Origin: Anabaena lutea FACHB-196
Lineage (GTDB): Bacteria > Cyanobacteriota > Cyanobacteriia > Cyanobacteriales > Nostocaceae
Assembly (NCBI RefSeq): GCF_014698305.1
Contig: NZ_JACJST010000002.1
Location: 248,001 to 312,000 of the forward strand
DNA: 64,000 bases
Direction of reading: 5' to 3'
Part shown: positions 61,960 through 64,000 of the stretch, piece after piece
How the letters are laid out: each line of letters begins with the position of its first letter
Position numbering within the stretch: the stretch's first letter is position 1
Notes under the pieces: generated by a model
Told to the model about the DNA's origin: nothing
Database searches by the model: none
The model's input: the letters and a program-made list of their open reading frames with translations, nothing else
Translations under genes and position numbers: made by a program

Positions 61960-62781
61960 ATGGACTTTTTGATTGTCGTCCCTGCGAGTATCATTGTCTT
62001 TGCTTTGGGTACATCTATTGGTAGCTTTATCAATGTTGTGGTTTATCGCCTACCTTCTGGATTATCAGTGCTTTGGCCGCCTTCTCGTTGTCCTCAATGC
62101 TTAAATAGACTCAAAGCTCACGATAATGTACCGGTGTTTGGCTGGTTGTGGTTAAAAGGACGATGCCGTTATTGTCAAAGCAAGATTTCTCTCCGTTATC
62201 CTGTGGTAGAAGCATTAACAGGCATAATATTTTTGATAACATTTTGGGTTTTTCAATTTTCGATTTGGACAATAGGTTATTGGGCTTTTTGCAGTTGGTT
62301 ATTAGCCTTATCCCTGATAGATTTAGATACGATGACTTTGCCAAATCCACTTACTCAGTCAGGCTTGATTTTGGGAATAGTGTTTCAAATGGCTGTTGGT
62401 TTGTTATCAGAAGCTAACTGGGTGGGAATGGTAAATCACTTGATAGCAGCCATAGCTGGTGCTGTGATTGGCTTATGGCTATTTGATGGCATTTCAATCT
62501 TGGGTTCTCTAGCTTTTGGAAAAGCTGTCATGGGTGCGGGTGATGGTAAATTAGCTGCCATGATGGGAGCTTGGTTGGGTTGGAGATATTTACTAATAGC
62601 TAGTTTCACGGCCTGCACCTTAGGAGTATTGATAGGTGGAGGAGCAATTATGCTGTCACGTCATAAAATGGGACAAAAGATGCCTTTTGGGCCTTTCTTA
62701 GCTTTAGGTGCTGTTATGACTGTGTTTAGCGGCCAAGGGATTTTGTCTAACTATCTGCGATTATTTGTTCATATATCTTGA
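61960..62781 (+). CDS. pilD: prepilin peptidase (A24 family)
   Basis: A 273-residue membrane aspartic protease that cleaves and N-methylates type IV prepilins. The N-terminal domain has the two CxxC pairs (Cys44/47 and Cys69/72) and the PSRCPQC and RYPVVEALTG motifs. Catalytic aspartates are in LSLIDLDTMTLPNP (Asp121/Asp123) and GAGDGKLAAMMGAWLGW (Asp195, GxGD). Seven to eight helices. The start ATG is at 61960 in a repeat-rich stretch without a Shine-Dalgarno sequence. Bifunctional (peptidase and methylase) form expected. Confidence 0.95.
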   Translation: MDFLIVVPASIIVFALGTSIGSFINVVVYRLPSGLSVLWPPSRCPQCLNRLKAHDNVPVFGWLWLKGRCRYCQSKISLRYPVVEALTGIIFLITFWVFQFSIWTIGYWAFCSWLLALSLIDLDTMTLPNPLTQSGLILGIVFQMAVGLLSEANWVGMVNHLIAAIAGAVIGLWLFDGISILGSLAFGKAVMGAGDGKLAAMMGAWLGWRYLLIASFTACTLGVLIGGGAIMLSRHKMGQKMPFGPFLALGAVMTVFSGQGILSNYLRLFVHIS

Positions 62782-63349
62782 AATATAGGAAACAAACTTA
62801 AAATTCAAAATTCAAAATTCAAAATTCAAAGGTGTTTTTTTCTGATTACTTACCTATAGCAGTTCTAAAAGATTCATAAACACTTCTGTTAATAGTTCCC
62901 TGTTACCTTCCCTCACCATAGGATTTCTATATTAACCCATGACCAGATAGATCATCAGAAACCTATATCGCCCATGACTGTCACCTTCATTACCCACTTG
63001 ACACGTGATATTTTGGTACAATTAACCTGTGACTTGCATTAACCTCAAATAACAAGATGCAGTTGGCAAATAAAAACTAAGCTGACATAAGTTAAGTATT
63101 CTATTACAGCAGGAACAGACTGGTATTGTCATCATTATTTTTGTTAAGTTTGCAACCAAAAAACGCTGACATCAGGTCTAAATTGCTGAGAATCTTAATT
63201 GGATGATTTAGTTAAGCCGAAAAAATCATCAATCTAAAATCTACAATCTACAAATTTTCAATACCCACTCTACCGGTGGGAATGGTCAATTCAAATCAAA
63301 ATAGAATGACCTGTTTTTGACCTCGATACCTACTTACATTAAGATAAAA
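62782..63349. other. intergenic region before accD
   Basis: Starts with a AAAATTCAA tandem array (62797-62829). TTGACA occurs at 62998-63003, but no -10 lies at the right distance (TACAAT is only 13 bases on). Two TTAACCT copies (63023-63029 and 63040-63046) are 17 bases apart, which does not match the 11-base period of a Pho box. No gene recognised. Confidence 0.5.
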
Positions 63350-64000
63350 ATGGCGAACAACGAAGAATCACGCGGTTTAAAGTCTCTATTTGATTGGTTT
63401 GCTAATCGCCGTAAACCTGGCTCTAGCAGCCTAGAACGCCAAGAACGAGAAATTGCGGATGGGCTGTGGCATAAATGCCCTAAATGTGGTGTTTTAACTT
63501 ATGCCAAAGACTTAAAAGCCAATCAAATGGTCTGTGTTGAATGTGGTCATCATAATCGGGTGGATAGCGATGAACGTATCCGTCAATTGATAGATGCAAA
63601 TACATGGAAACCACTAGATGAGCATTTACGCCCCACTGATCCTTTACAATTTAAAGATCGTAAACCCTATAGCGATCGCTTGCGGGAAACTCAAGACAAA
63701 ATCGGTTTAATAGACGCAGTCAAAACCGGCTTAGGTCAAATCAACGGTTTACCAATCGCTTTGGGAGTTATGGACTTCCGGTTTATGGGTGGTAGTATGG
63801 GTTCCGTTGTCGGGGAAAAGCTCACCCGCTTAATCGAACAAGCCACTCAACGTCGTTATCCTGTTGTTATCGTCTGTACTTCGGGCGGTGCGAGAATGCA
63901 AGAAGGAATGCTTTCCTTAATGCAAATGGCGAAAATTTCCGCAGCATTACAACGCCATCAAGATGCCCGCTTATTATACATTCCCATTTTAGCAAATCCC
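63350..64000 (+). CDS. accD: acetyl-CoA carboxylase carboxyltransferase beta subunit, partial
   Basis: The first 217 codons of accD, cut by the window end. The translation begins [20 protein letters not shown], has the zinc finger [13 protein letters not shown]...[11 protein letters not shown] with four cysteines, and goes on with the carboxyltransferase core [42 protein letters not shown] and [21 protein letters not shown]. It makes malonyl-CoA with AccA. The ATG at 63350 is clear. The alpha subunit gene is not in the window. Confidence 0.97.
   Translation, partial: MANNEESRGLKSLFDWFANRRKPGSSSLERQEREIADGLWHKCPKCGVLTYAKDLKANQMVCVECGHHNRVDSDERIRQLIDANTWKPLDEHLRPTDPLQFKDRKPYSDRLRETQDKIGLIDAVKTGLGQINGLPIALGVMDFRFMGGSMGSVVGEKLTRLIEQATQRRYPVVIVCTSGGARMQEGMLSLMQMAKISAALQRHQDARLLYIPILANP

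Noticed and set aside
62998-63018. TTGACA...TACAAT as an accD promoter
   Set aside because: The spacing is only 13 bases, too short for a sigma-70 promoter.
63023-63046. Two TTAACCT copies as a Pho box before accD
   Set aside because: Start-to-start distance is 17 bases, not the 11-base period of cyanobacterial Pho boxes.

Overview
The window is a 64 kb piece of a cyanobacterial chromosome, most likely a filamentous, heterocyst-forming member of the Nostocales (Nostoc, Anabaena or Calothrix relatives). The evidence is: a photosystem II gene (psbI), carotenoid isomerase (crtH), plastid-type ycf23 and YggT/Ycf19 genes, a predicted cyanobacteriochrome kinase, many GCGATCGC (HIP1) palindromes, and the heptameric short tandem repeats (STRR) typical of heterocystous strains. 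Gene density is moderate, with long AT-rich intergenic stretches full of small dispersed repeats and hairpins.

Layout. 0-7 kb: small protein, LapA-like membrane protein, ubiX, an RNase II/R-family gene preceded by a compact structured-RNA candidate, an annealing-protein-like gene, clpP. 7-18 kb: possible DIF-type motif with a tiny secreted-like ORF, a thioredoxin-fold/YyaL protein, a MITE-like element, glycogen phosphorylase, psbI, and an LptD-like outer-membrane protein. 17-29 kb: a two-gene sensory operon (predicted DXCF cyanobacteriochrome kinase followed by a receiver-PAS-kinase), PhoD, a SagB-type oxidoreductase, a hydrolase, a Ser/Thr kinase, and an ABC-2 permease. 30-34.6 kb: two DUF2231 membrane proteins and coxBAC. 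The CoxB subunit lacks CuA ligands and CoxA is of A2 type, which points to the alternative (ARTO/Cox3-like) oxidase rather than a cytochrome c oxidase.

34.6-40.8 kb is an accessory stretch: hicBA, a broken DUF29 gene, Uma2, mnmE with a repeat embedded in frame, and a controller-restriction enzyme-methyltransferase system with matching operator-like sequences in front of both transcription units. 40.8-51.6 kb: DUF4336, ycf23, a sugar aminotransferase, fetB, small secreted proteins, one apparently complete IS608-type IS200/IS605 element, yggT and upp. 51.7-64 kb: a candidate terminator-ended small RNA, crtH, purT, an ABC-2 exporter pair, an RTX-like protein, leuB, prepilin peptidase and the start of accD, cut by the window end.

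No tRNA, rRNA or CRISPR array was seen. The observations I rate most worth following are the DXCF photoreceptor operon, the CuA-less oxidase with its two DUF2231 partners, the structured RNA at 4.2 kb, the small RNA at 51.7 kb, and the altered metal-binding cluster of the RNase II/R-family protein. All functional calls come from reading the sequence and from memory of families; no database search was run.
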